From: an uncultured bacterium
GTDB lineage: Bacteria > Cyanobacteriota > Vampirovibrionia > Gastranaerophilales > Gastranaerophilaceae
Assembly (NCBI GenBank): GCA_902464375.1
Contig: CABQIM010000103.1
Location: 1-5,386, forward strand
Direction of reading: 5' to 3'
Length of the DNA: 5,386 nt
This document shows, piece by piece, positions 1 through 5,386 of this stretch. Positions within the stretch are counted from its first letter, which is position 1. Each line of letters starts with the position of its first letter. The translations under genes and the position numbers were made by a program. Under the pieces are notes generated by a model. It ran no database searches and was not told the DNA's origin. It saw only the letters and a list, made by a program, of their open reading frames with translations.

Positions 1-282
1 ACTTACGAAGTGCAATCTCGGGATGCTCCAACCGATATCTTACTGCATCTTCCTTGCGACCTTTACCCAATCAAAGAATTTATCCAGCATTTGAAGTTTC
101 AAAGACTGTTAGAACGCTATGACAATTTATACAGCATGGATATGTTTGGGGAAAGCATAGAGGGACATACGTATAAGACACCTTTCCAATTCGTGAAACG
201 GATAAACCCAAACTCAAAAGAAGATATGGAACTGTTACGGGAAGTATTAAGGAATAACCATTTTGATGATGAGGACGAGTAA
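1..282 (+). CDS. 3' end of an unrecognised gene (partial, hypothetical protein)
   Basis: The frame is open from the first base of the window to a TAA at 280-282, giving 93 codons. The first possible start is GTG at base 10, but no ribosome binding site can be judged and the frame stays open upstream, so this is most likely the C-terminal part of a longer protein. The residues look like a soluble, charged protein: a mixed segment (ILLHLPCDLYPIKEFIQHLK), a Tyr/Met-rich stretch (YDNLYSMDMFGE) and a strongly acidic tail (DDEDE). No membrane segment, signal peptide or metal motif is visible. I do not recognise the family and assign no function. A strong hairpin terminator 33 bases after the stop supports this as a real gene end. 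It converges on the ABC operon and is not part of it. A conjugative-element housekeeping protein is possible from context only. Confidence 0.6.
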   Translation, partial: TYEVQSRDAPTDILLHLPCDLYPIKEFIQHLKFQRLLERYDNLYSMDMFGESIEGHTYKTPFQFVKRINPNSKEDMELLREVLRNNHFDDEDE

Positions 283-314
283 TCTTTTTCCTCTTGTGAG
301 AAGATACAGCAAAC

Positions 315-378
315 AAAAAGCCCAGATCAAGAGTGCAAGCACCACCGAAATGGTGGCAAGCTCTTGACAGGGCTTTTT
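315..378. terminator. Bidirectional intrinsic terminator between convergent genes
   Basis: Three nested arms are visible. AAAAAGCCC (315-323) pairs with GGGCTTTTT (370-378), TCAAGAG (327-333) pairs with CTCTTGA (361-367), and CCACC (342-346) pairs with GGTGG (352-356) around a small GAAAT loop. The outer arm carries A5 on one side and T5 on the other, so RNA from either strand ends in GGGC plus a U-run. It can therefore stop the plus-strand gene ending at 282 and the minus-strand transporter operon arriving from the right. The structure is read directly from sequence; the function is inferred from the standard terminator layout. Confidence 0.85.
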
Positions 379-458
379 CTTTTCTGTGTTGGGTAATCAA
401 GAGGGAAAAAGGGATAAAAGCGTGTATCTCTGTAAAGGAGTATACGCCTATCCTCTAT

Positions 459-621
459 CTCTTTGATAACTGATATATTCGTTTGCTGTACATTGACAGC
501 GTTTCCTGCCTGTATTTTGAATAGTACATGGAAAAGTTTAGCAGTTCAGTATCACCTTACTTCGTATCTTCAATCTTGTTTTTCTTTGACATGCAGGGGA
601 TTTTATCCATTCGGTAATCAT
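459..621 (-). pseudogene. Decayed cysteine-rich KTR domain gene (two frameshifts, Cys residues lost)
   Basis: An ATG at 619-621 starts one base after the second ABC gene's stop. It encodes MITEWIKSPACQRKTRLKIR (562-621), then leaves frame and reaches a stop at 538-540. The likeness resumes in a second frame from 556 to 497 (GDTELLNFSMYYSKYRQETL) and in a third from 494 to 459 (NVQQTNISVIKE). From memory, intact cysteine-rich KTR proteins are about 55-60 residues and read roughly TEWI.CPVCG.KTR..IREDTEL.NFPLYCPKCKQETLINVK...VIKEPD. The match across three frames in the right order is too good for chance. The first disruption looks like about five extra bases between the KIR and DTEL segments; the second looks like one lost base after QETL. 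Three of the four expected cysteines are replaced (CPVC reads SPAC, CPKC reads YSKY), so any metal-binding knuckle is gone. The last few codons after VIKE are not recognisable. The intact family's function is, to my knowledge, not established. Confidence 0.8.
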
Positions 622-622
622 T

Positions 623-2353
623 CTAAATTCCCCAATCTTGACTGGTTATTTGTAACTTTACCATATGCGGATAAATTTTACCTGTGTTCATCAACTTGTT
701 TGGCGTTCCTTGTTCAGCCACAGAACCGTCTGAAAGTACAACCACTTTATCTGCACCACTTACAGTACGCATACGGTGGGCGATAACAAGTACCGTTTTA
801 TCCTTTATCAATCTTGATAAAGCAGCCTGTATCAATGTTTCATTTTCCACATCAAGACTTGCTGTAGCTTCATCAAGTAGAATAATAGGGGCGTTTTTGA
901 GAAACGCACGGGCGATTGAAATACGTTGCCTTTCACCGCCGGATAGTTCACAGCCATTTTCACCAATCATACTATGATAGCCGTTCGGGAGTTTTGTCGC
1001 AAATTCTTCACAATTTGCCAGCCTTGCCGCCGCAATCACTTCCTCGTCTGTTGCGTCCTTTTTACCAATCCTAATATTCTCCATGATTGTATTGTTAAAC
1101 AGTGTTACATCTTGAAATACAATAGAATACAGTGACAGCAGTGTTTCCGGCTCTATTTTGGATATGTCCATACCACCGACAGTGATTTTACCTTTGCTTA
1201 TATCCCAAAATCGCGAAGCAAGACGTGAAACAGTGGTTTTTCCTCCGCCGGACGGTCCAACTAATGCGGTAACTTCTCCTTGTTTTGCGATAAAAGAAAC
1301 GTCTTTTAATACTGTTTCTCCAGAGTTGTAGGCGAAACCTACATGGTCAAAGACAATATCATAGCCCTTGTTTGATAGGGTGGTGCTGCCTTTTTGGATA
1401 GGATGGTCAAGAATTTCATTCATACGATTTATGTTCGTTCTAGTGGAGATTATCGCAGCCAGATTTTGCAATGCCCCCTCAAGCGGTGCATACAGTCTTG
1501 AAGCTACAAGCAAAAACAGAAAGAACATTGGAATATCAATTTCCCCACGAATAAGCAGTGTAGAACCTACCAACGCAACTGTAGCAATACCGAATTTTAA
1601 TATCAACGTAGATGAAACAACACAAAGTGCTGTTCCAAGCTCTGTTATAATATTTCGCTTTTCTACATAATCAATTTTTTTATCAAGCTCTTTTAGATAG
1701 TTTTCTTCCGCATTATTTGCCTTTAAGTCCTGCAAGCTTTCGATACACTCCTGTACGCCGTTCTCGAGTGCAACATTTGCTTCTACGGATTTTCGGTTAA
1801 AGTATTGCTGTATACGTGCGGAAAAAAATATAATTGTAAACGCAATCGGTAAAACCCAAACAGCAGCAAGAGCCATACGAAAATCTATGATAAAAAGATT
1901 GATTGCAATGAGCGTTGTTGAAATCAAGGAACCTGCTAAAGCGGGTACATAATGAGAAAATGCGGTTTCTAGTGTTGCACAATCGCCCATAATTGAATTT
2001 GTCAAATCAGCAAGGTCTTTCTTACCGAAAAAAGATAATGGAATTTTTCGGAGCTGTTCTGCTAAGGATATACGCCTTACCCCACTTTCTACATAAGTAG
2101 CTAAGTAAGTCGCATTATACTGAAACCAAGTCGTGATAAATATAAGGCATAAACATACCAATGCACCAACTGTATAGAAAGCAATGCGGCTTCCATTTAC
2201 ACTCCCATTCATGGTATCAATGACAAAATAATAGAGAAGTCCAACAGGAAGCATAAAGGATATATCTTGTGCAACACAAGCAATACAGCCTTTTACTAAA
2301 TCAACAGCCCCTTGTCTTGATAACGCAAAGCGTCTTTGTAATATCTTAATCAT
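623..2353 (-). CDS. ABC half-transporter (membrane domain plus ATPase), second subunit of a heterodimer
   Basis: This 576-residue protein has the exporter-type order of an N-terminal membrane domain (about 1-300) and a C-terminal ATPase domain (about 330-570). Hydrophobic segments lie near 16-45, 59-77, 136-156, 159-178, 240-262 and 272-290, giving the usual six. The ATPase motifs are complete: A-loop Tyr342, Walker A GPSGGGKTT (366-374), Q-loop Gln414, signature LSGGE (470-474), Walker B IILLDE with Asp494 and catalytic Glu495, D-loop SLD (499-501) and switch His526. It acts at the cytoplasmic membrane, most probably paired with the product of the gene just upstream. Its ATG (2351-2353) overlaps that gene's TGA as ATGA, behind a very strong ribosome binding site, so the two should be made in equal amounts. 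The TAG is followed after one base by the decayed KTR gene. The substrate is unknown: drug or peptide export, or siderophore import as in YbtPQ/IrtAB, are all possible. Confidence 0.93.
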   Translation of the reverse strand: MIKILQRRFALSRQGAVDLVKGCIACVAQDISFMLPVGLLYYFVIDTMNGSVNGSRIAFYTVGALVCLCLIFITTWFQYNATYLATYVESGVRRISLAEQLRKIPLSFFGKKDLADLTNSIMGDCATLETAFSHYVPALAGSLISTTLIAINLFIIDFRMALAAVWVLPIAFTIIFFSARIQQYFNRKSVEANVALENGVQECIESLQDLKANNAEENYLKELDKKIDYVEKRNIITELGTALCVVSSTLILKFGIATVALVGSTLLIRGEIDIPMFFLFLLVASRLYAPLEGALQNLAAIISTRTNINRMNEILDHPIQKGSTTLSNKGYDIVFDHVGFAYNSGETVLKDVSFIAKQGEVTALVGPSGGGKTTVSRLASRFWDISKGKITVGGMDISKIEPETLLSLYSIVFQDVTLFNNTIMENIRIGKKDATDEEVIAAARLANCEEFATKLPNGYHSMIGENGCELSGGERQRISIARAFLKNAPIILLDEATASLDVENETLIQAALSRLIKDKTVLVIAHRMRTVSGADKVVVLSDGSVAEQGTPNKLMNTGKIYPHMVKLQITSQDWGI

Positions 2354-4128
2354 ACGTTAACCTCCTCCTTTGCTATTTTCCATTCTGCTGCTTCGGAATA
2401 ATTCCTCCACATTTTTGTAAATATTCTGTTTTTTTCTATCAATCCGCTATGTGTACCACTTTCGACAATTTCACCGTCTTTCAATACATAAATACAATCT
2501 GCGGCCGTAATTGACGACAATCTGTGTGCAATCATAATCACTGTTTTTCCCTTTGAGAGAACGGATAAAGCTTGTTGTACACGTACTTCATTGTCAGGAT
2601 CGGCAAATGCGGTAGCCTCATCAAGAATTAGAATTGGTGCATTCTTTAAAATTGCACGGGCAATTGCTATTCTCTGCTGTTCGCCGCCAGACAAGTATAC
2701 ACCTTTTGTACCGACAACCGTATCTACTCCTTTTGGCATTTTTTCAATAATATCTTGACACTGTGCAGCTTCTAAGGCACGAGCAACTTCTTCACGAGTA
2801 GCGTCAGGCTTTGCCATACGCACATTTTCTAATATGGACGCTTTAATAAGACGGCTATTCTGAAATACAAAAGATACCTTATTCATCAATGTTTCTTTTG
2901 GGATTTCGCGTATATCAATATTTCCTATCAGTATGCACCCTTTTTGCGGGTCAAAAAATCTTGTGATAATGTTTGCAAGTGTGGTCTTGCCGCCACCGGA
3001 CGCACCTACTAATGCTACTACTTCTCCCGACTTTATTGACAGAGATATATCATTAAGTGCGTTTTTCTTACCGTCATAGCTGTAACTAACATGTTCTAAT
3101 GTAATTGAATTGTCATATGGTATATGATTTGTCCTGCTTTCAGACAATGGCTTTTCGCCCAATACTTCATCAATTCTGTGTATTGCATCACCTACAATCA
3201 TTGTGTCCTCACTCATAAACATAATTTTAGTAAGCGTTGTACCAATAACTGGCGTAATCACGATATAGAAGATAAGGTTAAGCAGCACTTCATTTGTTAC
3301 GCTGTTTCTTGTAAAGAGAATACCTCCGGCAATCAAAAACGCAAATACGCCGTTGATTGCAGTTGTATAGAACATCATGGGTAGACGAAGTGCTTTTGTG
3401 TATGCAATTACCCACGTTTCGTAATTGTCTATTGCATTTTTGAAACGTTTGAAAGAAAAAATTGTCTGTCCGAAAGTCTTTACTACAGGTACACCTCGTA
3501 CATATTCAACTGCTTCATTTGACATATCAGAAAGGGCATTTTGATATTGCTCCATACGTTTCTCCATGTCTTTTCCGGTCATTTTCATCATAATCAGAAA
3601 TCCAAGAACCACAGGAACAAGGCTCAGAAGTCCTAATCTCCAATCAAATGCAAGCAATAGAAAAAGTAGTCCTATAGGAGTAGCAATCGCTCCTGCTTTG
3701 TCGGGTAGTCTGTGTGCAAGATAAGTTTCGGTAGCAGCACTGGAGTTATTTACAATTCGACGTAACTTTCCACTTCCGTATTTTTCAGTAACTCCAAGTG
3801 GCAAAATTGTAATATGCTGCATTAGTTCTTTTCGGATATTTGCAGCAACACGGAACGCACTTATGTGTGAACACATCAAAGCCGTAATATAAACAACAAT
3901 AGAAATAATCGCAAATAATACAGCAGACCAACCATAACTTATAACATTCTCTGCCTGCGAGAAATCAGGGGAAACTTCCAGTATATCGTGAATAATACGC
4001 CATATATACCAAAAAGGCACAAGTGCTAACAAAGCACTCATTGCAGACAATGCCCATGAAAGATAGATCAATATCTTACGCCCTCCGGCATAACTCATCA
4101 ATCTTGATAGATTAGACTGTTTTTTCAT
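2350..4128 (-). CDS. ABC half-transporter (membrane domain plus ATPase), first subunit of a heterodimer
   Basis: This 592-residue protein has a membrane domain (about 1-310) and a C-terminal ATPase domain (about 340-575). Hydrophobic segments lie near 19-42, 66-87, 144-162, 164-182, 250-272 and 278-296. ATPase motifs are A-loop Tyr351, Walker A GASGGGKTT (375-383), Q-loop Gln423, signature LSGGE (479-483), Walker B ILILDE with Asp503 and Glu504, and switch His535. The D-loop reads AFAD (507-510), not the usual SALD/SLD. The ATG at 4126-4128 is chosen because AAGGAGG (4136-4142) sits seven bases before it. The last codons (AAG GAG GAG) double as the ribosome binding site of the next gene, and the stop overlaps that gene's start. 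The protein should dimerise with that gene's product. A TetR-family gene lies 109 bases upstream, with a terminator and a dyad in the gap. The family is secure; export versus siderophore-type import is open. Confidence 0.93.
   Translation of the reverse strand: MKKQSNLSRLMSYAGGRKILIYLSWALSAMSALLALVPFWYIWRIIHDILEVSPDFSQAENVISYGWSAVLFAIISIVVYITALMCSHISAFRVAANIRKELMQHITILPLGVTEKYGSGKLRRIVNNSSAATETYLAHRLPDKAGAIATPIGLLFLLLAFDWRLGLLSLVPVVLGFLIMMKMTGKDMEKRMEQYQNALSDMSNEAVEYVRGVPVVKTFGQTIFSFKRFKNAIDNYETWVIAYTKALRLPMMFYTTAINGVFAFLIAGGILFTRNSVTNEVLLNLIFYIVITPVIGTTLTKIMFMSEDTMIVGDAIHRIDEVLGEKPLSESRTNHIPYDNSITLEHVSYSYDGKKNALNDISLSIKSGEVVALVGASGGGKTTLANIITRFFDPQKGCILIGNIDIREIPKETLMNKVSFVFQNSRLIKASILENVRMAKPDATREEVARALEAAQCQDIIEKMPKGVDTVVGTKGVYLSGGEQQRIAIARAILKNAPILILDEATAFADPDNEVRVQQALSVLSKGKTVIMIAHRLSSITAADCIYVLKDGEIVESGTHSGLIEKNRIFTKMWRNYSEAAEWKIAKEEVNV
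2361..2370 (-). promoter_or_regulatory. Ribosome binding site of the second ABC gene, inside the first ABC gene
   Basis: AAGGAGGAGG on the minus strand lies seven bases before the ATG at 2351-2353 and is also the Lys-Glu-Glu coding end of the first ABC gene. With the ATGA start/stop overlap (2350-2353) it fixes the start of the second gene and indicates translational coupling. Confidence 0.92.
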
Positions 4129-4135
4129 ATCAAAA

Positions 4136-4142
4136 CCTCCTT
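4136..4142 (-). promoter_or_regulatory. Ribosome binding site of the first ABC gene
   Basis: AAGGAGG on the minus strand is seven bases from the ATG at 4126-4128. It favours this start over the in-frame Met codon ten codons further in, which would cut into the cytoplasmic N-terminal segment. Confidence 0.9.
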
Positions 4143-4165
4143 AAATTTTTATTTTGTTTTAAACC

Positions 4166-4197
4166 ACACAAAGTTAGCATCAACTAACCCTATGTGT
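4166..4197. promoter_or_regulatory. Dyad upstream of the ABC genes: candidate operator or leader hairpin
   Basis: Inner arms GTTAG (4173-4177) and CTAAC (4184-4188) flank six bases. Outer arms ACACA (4166-4170) and TGTGT (4193-4197) flank these with unequal gaps of two and four bases. The dyad sits between the regulator's terminator and the first ABC gene's ribosome binding site, where an operator for the transporter operon would be expected. It shares no clear sequence with the palindrome in the regulator's promoter. The GTTAG/CTAAC halves recall DtxR/IdeR-type iron boxes, but the six-base gap is too wide for the classical box. On RNA it would be only a weak hairpin. No convincing -35/-10 pair was found here: a TTTACA lies at 4195-4200 on the minus strand, but there is no good -10 at the right distance. 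Confidence 0.45.
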
Positions 4198-4203
4198 AAA
4201 AAT

Positions 4204-4224
4204 TTTAGGGCGAATCGCCCTAAA
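4204..4224 (-). terminator. Intrinsic terminator after the TetR-family gene
   Basis: A perfect 10-bp inverted repeat, TTTAGGGCGA (4204-4213) and TCGCCCTAAA (4215-4224), with a single base between, folds into a GC-cored stem with a three-base loop. On the minus strand the stem is followed by ATTTTT. It begins 13 bases after the regulator's TAA. It should end most transcripts from the regulator's promoter, leaving the transporter genes dependent on readthrough or on their own promoter. Confidence 0.8.
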
Positions 4225-4237
4225 GAATAATTCTTTT

Positions 4238-4855
4238 TTATTGTCCCATAATTTTCATCCACCCAGCAGTATAAAAAGCCCTCATTTCTTGCAGATAATG
4301 TTTTGCTTCTACAAGTGGCATTTCATGCACAATCAGTTCAAAAAAGGTATTAAACATTCCCGTTATTAAGATATGCTCTAACCGTTCATCTATAGGCGGT
4401 GCAGGTCTGCCTAACTTTTCAAGAACCGCTAAATAATCATGTGTGCCCTGTGTTTCAATTTCCACCATTTCATCAATCAGTTTTGAAAAACGTGTTCCCT
4501 CTGAGCAGCAGAGTATGAGCTTAAATTCGTTCAAGTGTTCATAGGCGTACAAAAGCATTTCATACATACATTCACCAGAAGTAGAAGTAAGATTGTCAGG
4601 CTGTTCCTCTTGTGGAATTTCTGTAAAATCTTTCTGTGCCTTACAAAAACGTTTCAATAAAAAATCATAATGTTCACCTACCAGTGCTTCGAATAAATCC
4701 TCTTTGCTGTCATAGTAGCCATAGAATGCACCTGTTGTCACACCTGCTGTTTTGGTAATATTCCGCAAAGAAGCAGATTTATAGCCCTTTTCAAGAAATT
4801 CCTGCATTGCCGCTGAATGAATTAAGGATAGTGTTGTCTGTTCTTCTTCACTCAC
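4238..4855 (-). CDS. TetR/AcrR-family transcriptional regulator
   Basis: This 205-residue protein is of normal length for the family. The N-terminal DNA-binding domain (about 8-55) has the typical pattern: AAMQEFLEKGYKSASLRNI, then the helix-turn-helix with TKTAGVTTGAFYGYYDSKEDLF (about 34-55), where GAFYGYYDSKEDL is the recognition-helix signature. The rest (about 60-205) is the variable helical ligand-binding and dimerisation part, with a Cys-Cys pair at 116-117. The start is GTG at 4853-4855, since AAGGAGG (4863-4869) lies seven bases ahead of it. It is expected to be a dimeric repressor released by a small ligand, probably the transporter's substrate or a related compound. A perfect palindrome across its own promoter suggests autorepression. 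It reads in the same direction as the ABC genes but is parted from them by a terminator. The family call is firm; the regulon and ligand are unknown. Confidence 0.93.
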   Translation of the reverse strand: MSEEEQTTLSLIHSAAMQEFLEKGYKSASLRNITKTAGVTTGAFYGYYDSKEDLFEALVGEHYDFLLKRFCKAQKDFTEIPQEEQPDNLTSTSGECMYEMLLYAYEHLNEFKLILCCSEGTRFSKLIDEMVEIETQGTHDYLAVLEKLGRPAPPIDERLEHILITGMFNTFFELIVHEMPLVEAKHYLQEMRAFYTAGWMKIMGQ

Positions 4856-4862
4856 TATCGCA

Positions 4863-4869
4863 CCTCCTT
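4863..4869 (-). promoter_or_regulatory. Ribosome binding site fixing the GTG start of the TetR-family gene
   Basis: AAGGAGG on the minus strand lies seven bases from the GTG at 4853-4855. No in-frame ATG lies nearby, so the GTG is the supported start. Confidence 0.9.
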
Positions 4870-4873
4870 ATTT

Positions 4874-4903
4874 ATATAACAGTGCTACATAACACTGTTA
4901 TAT
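4874..4903. promoter_or_regulatory. Perfect 11-bp inverted repeat: probable TetR-family operator
   Basis: ATATAACAGTG (4874-4884) and CACTGTTATAT (4893-4903) are exact reverse complements around the eight-base spacer CTACATAA. The 30-bp site overlaps the end of the promoter's -10 and covers the predicted start of transcription just upstream of the regulator gene. A bound repressor dimer would block the promoter. The structure is seen directly; assigning it to the adjacent regulator is inference from its position and from how TetR-family operators are usually arranged. Confidence 0.82.
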
Positions 4904-4930
4904 CGTACAGCAATTTTAAATATTTGTCAA
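4902..4930 (-). promoter_or_regulatory. Promoter of the TetR-family gene
   Basis: On the minus strand a consensus -35 TTGACA (4925-4930) is followed after exactly 17 bases by TACGAT (4902-4907), a four-of-six match to the -10. Transcription should start near 4895, giving a leader of about 40 bases. The last two bases of the -10 fall inside the palindromic operator. Confidence 0.78.
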
Positions 4931-5386
4931 TATTTCTATTCCAAAAACAATAATAGAACTGCATTAGAAGTAAACGATAAATTTATCTAATACATAAAAA
5001 TGGGAGATACACAGATATGATATCTCCCTTAGTTATTTTATTGTCATATCAAGGCTCATTCAATCGTGGTAAAATGAATGTTTTTCTATACCTTAAAATA
5101 CTTGCATGTATAGTGATTATACGGATAATTGAAAAATAGATATAAAATTTAATGTAATTGTTTTTTATCAAACCCTAATGAAATGTCTTGTAAGAACTGC
5201 CAACTTACAATATAAATCCGTGAAAGAATTCGTGTGCATTCTGCCAAATACACAAGGATTCTTTTGGCTTCTGAAAAACTTTCTACTATATAAGGCTGTA
5301 TCTGTTAGAATGTGAAATAAATGGTCTTACAGAAAATAAAATAAATTATCAGAATATTCAGAATTGCATGAAAAATATAAAAAATA
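4931..5386. other. AT-rich region without a convincing gene
   Basis: Both strands were read. Apart from the hairpin at 5002-5028, the only notable item is an open stretch of 51 codons on the minus strand (5152-5304). It contains a protein-like sequence (PYIVESFSEAKRILVYLAEC) but has no ATG and no ribosome binding site, with a stop just upstream at 5305-5307. It could be a gene remnant or chance. No RNA gene, CRISPR array, integrase site or terminal repeat was seen. Confidence 0.55.
5002..5028 (-). terminator. Terminator-like hairpin in the right intergenic region
   Basis: GGGAGATA (5002-5009) pairs with TATCTCCC (5021-5028) around 11 bases. An alternative inner pairing, AGATAT (5013-5018) with ATATCT (5020-5025), is also possible. 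On the minus strand the stem is followed directly by ATTTTT, so it best fits the end of a leftward transcript from the right. On the plus strand the T-run is poorer. It would shield the regulator's promoter from such readthrough. Confidence 0.6.

Noticed and set aside
80..400. Minus-strand 106-codon open frame
   Set aside because: It runs antisense through the left gene and the terminator hairpin, has no ribosome binding site, and its translation is of low-quality composition.
463..786. Plus-strand 107-codon open frame
   Set aside because: It is antisense to the KTR remnant and the end of the second ABC gene, both of which have recognisable protein content.
684..977. Plus-strand 97-codon open frame
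   Set aside because: It is antisense to the conserved ATPase domain of the second ABC gene; a mirror frame of a real gene.
1368..1982. Open frames antisense to or out of frame with the second ABC gene (1368-1670 plus, 1797-1982 minus)
   Set aside because: They lie fully inside a secure ABC gene and lack ribosome binding sites.
3124..3384. Plus-strand 86-codon open frame
   Set aside because: It is antisense to the membrane domain of the first ABC gene, with no start signal and no recognisable family.
623..4128. Naming the pair as a specific tetracycline-resistance ABC transporter (TetAB(46) or TetAB(60) type)
   Set aside because: General architecture and a nearby TetR-family gene are shared by many transporters. 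TetR-family membership does not imply tetracycline, and I cannot confirm identity by eye.
5220..5315. Plus-strand GTG-started 31-codon frame
   Set aside because: It has no ribosome binding site and no terminator, and overlaps the longer minus-strand open stretch; not supportable.
5349..5364. Two TCAGAAT copies nine bases apart and a GAATATTC palindrome
   Set aside because: Too short and too AT-rich to distinguish from chance.
1..5386. CRISPR array, tRNA, rRNA, riboswitch, insertion-sequence ends or att site
   Set aside because: No repeat-spacer pattern, cloverleaf, conserved riboswitch core or matching terminal repeats were seen on reading both strands.

Overview
The window looks like an accessory, probably mobile-element-borne segment from a low-GC Firmicute (Clostridia-like; a streptococcal or enterococcal host cannot be excluded). 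The pointers are near-perfect AAGGAGG ribosome binding sites seven bases before every well-supported start, AT-rich intergenic DNA, and a TetR regulator beside a two-gene ABC transporter and a decayed cysteine-rich KTR gene. KTR is a small family I know mainly from Firmicute conjugative and resistance elements. No integrase, relaxase, att site or transposase is visible, so mobility is inferred from context only.

Layout, left to right. Bases 1-282 (+) are the 3' end of an unrecognised gene that enters from outside the window. A strong, symmetrical hairpin (315-378) follows and can terminate transcription from both sides. The rest of the recognisable genes lie on the minus strand and read leftward: a TetR-family regulator (4855-4238, GTG start), the first ABC half-transporter (4128-2350), the second ABC half-transporter (2353-623, overlapping the first by ATGA), and a remnant of a cysteine-rich KTR gene (621-459) broken by two frameshifts. 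To the right of the regulator's promoter, 4931-5386 is AT-rich and holds no convincing gene, only a terminator-like hairpin at 5002-5028.

How it works together. The two ABC proteins each carry one membrane domain and one ATPase domain. They are translationally coupled and almost certainly form a heterodimeric exporter-fold transporter. The regulator has a TTGACA promoter whose -10 is overlapped by a perfect 11-bp inverted repeat (4874-4903), the expected layout for autorepression. An intrinsic terminator (4204-4224) separates the regulator from the transporter genes. A second, unrelated dyad (4166-4197) lies between that terminator and the first ABC gene, so the transporter may be controlled separately from, or in addition to, the regulator's own promoter. 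The substrate cannot be read from the sequence: drug or peptide efflux is the default, and siderophore uptake by a YbtPQ/IrtAB-like pair is the alternative.

The best candidates for a second look are the broken KTR gene, the two different palindromes around the regulator, and the transporter pair having two apparently intact ATP sites. I found no clear evidence of a wholly new system.
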